7,002 nt of DNA from an uncultured Geobacteraceae bacterium (GTDB taxonomy: Bacteria; Desulfobacterota; Desulfuromonadia; Geobacterales; Pseudopelobacteraceae), in NCBI GenBank assembly GCA_903879825.1, contig CAIRND010000418.1:1-7002 (forward strand), read 5' to 3'. Under the pieces are notes generated by a model, which was not told the origin of the DNA, searched no databases, and saw only the letters and a program-made list of their open reading frames with translations. Below are positions 6,680 to 7,002 of this stretch, in pieces. Every line of letters starts with the position of its first letter. Within the stretch, counting starts at the first letter, position 1. The translations under genes and the position numbers were made by a program.

Positions 6680-7002
6680 ATGTACCGATATATCAGTGGT
6701 CAAGATATTCCTCAAACTCTGACTGGACCGTTATTGATTGACGATTACGGTTTACCTCGTTACTGGTCAACCGTCTGGTCAACTCTTTCCATTTGCAGTC
6801 TTGAACCATCCACTCAAACTCATAGGTTACGGCTCATAGAATCGTTATACTGCTTCGCCGATGAATTGAATGGTTGCGGCTCACTGGATGACATGTTAGG
6901 TAGTCTCGATATGAATGGCCTCGGGCAAGTGCTTGAGGCTTTCTTCGTTTCAATTCACAATCGTCCAGTAAATGCCAATAGTGAAATGAAATGGCGAACT
7001 GC
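6680..7002 (+). CDS. Probable tyrosine-type site-specific recombinase/integrase (3' end missing)
   Basis: The frame is open from ATG 6680 to the end of the window, 107 codons and two bases. The visible part reads like the N-terminal, core-DNA-binding region of a group of chromosomal integrases I know from proteobacterial islands: a TGPLLIDDYGLPRYWSTVW segment, then a helical region (RLRLIESLYCFADEL) and a SLDDMLGSLD / LGQVLEAFFVSIHNRP stretch. These integrases typically carry an Arg…His-x-x-Arg…Tyr catalytic domain about 150 residues further on, which is outside the window, so activity cannot be judged. A strong ribosome binding site and a promoter-like sequence lie just upstream, so it seems to be its own transcription unit and not an extension of the signalling genes. 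The family call rests on remembered similarity of the N-terminal region, not on catalytic residues. Another DNA-binding protein is possible. Confidence 0.6.
   Translation, partial: MYRYISGQDIPQTLTGPLLIDDYGLPRYWSTVWSTLSICSLEPSTQTHRLRLIESLYCFADELNGCGSLDDMLGSLDMNGLGQVLEAFFVSIHNRPVNANSEMKWRT

Overview
The window holds the end of one signalling gene, two complete signalling genes and the beginning of a recombinase gene, all on the + strand. It reads like chromosomal DNA of an environmental, chemotactic Gram-negative bacterium. A modular hybrid histidine kinase with a fused periplasmic solute-binding domain, an HDFNN-type kinase core and a chemoreceptor of roughly the 40-heptad class side by side would fit Desulfobacterota of the Geobacter type. 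That placement rests on gene style only; there is no rRNA or marker gene here.

Layout: (1) 1-1263, the 3' part of a hybrid histidine kinase (PAS tail, HisKA, HATPase, receiver). (2) 1264-1545, a 282-base gap with a possible promoter, a possible 35-residue membrane peptide (1406-1513) and a 14-base perfect palindrome. (3) 1546-4725, a complete 1059-residue membrane hybrid histidine kinase: signal peptide, SBP_bac_3-type sensor, one membrane helix, three PAS domains, HisKA, HATPase, receiver. (4) 4726-4801, a short leader with an inverted repeat ending exactly at the ribosome binding site. (5) 4802-6421, a complete 539-residue methyl-accepting chemotaxis protein with a TTG start. (6) 6422-6679, a 258-base AT-rich gap crowded with short inverted repeats and a promoter-like sequence. 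(7) 6680-7002, the N-terminal part of what looks like a tyrosine-recombinase/integrase, cut by the window end.

The three signalling proteins probably act at the inner membrane or just beneath it. The large kinase would bind a small solute in the periplasm, pass the signal through one helix and three PAS domains to His700, and transfer phosphate to its own receiver Asp991. The first kinase has the same output logic with an H-E-type HisKA. Neither has a DNA-binding output domain, an Hpt domain or an adjacent response regulator in the window, so the final targets are not visible. The chemoreceptor needs CheA/CheW/CheR/CheB encoded elsewhere. The recombinase start suggests that a mobile or island-like segment may begin at the right edge. 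I found no convincing new system. The least explained parts are the two intergenic regions, the cysteine-rich second PAS domain and the truncated recombinase.
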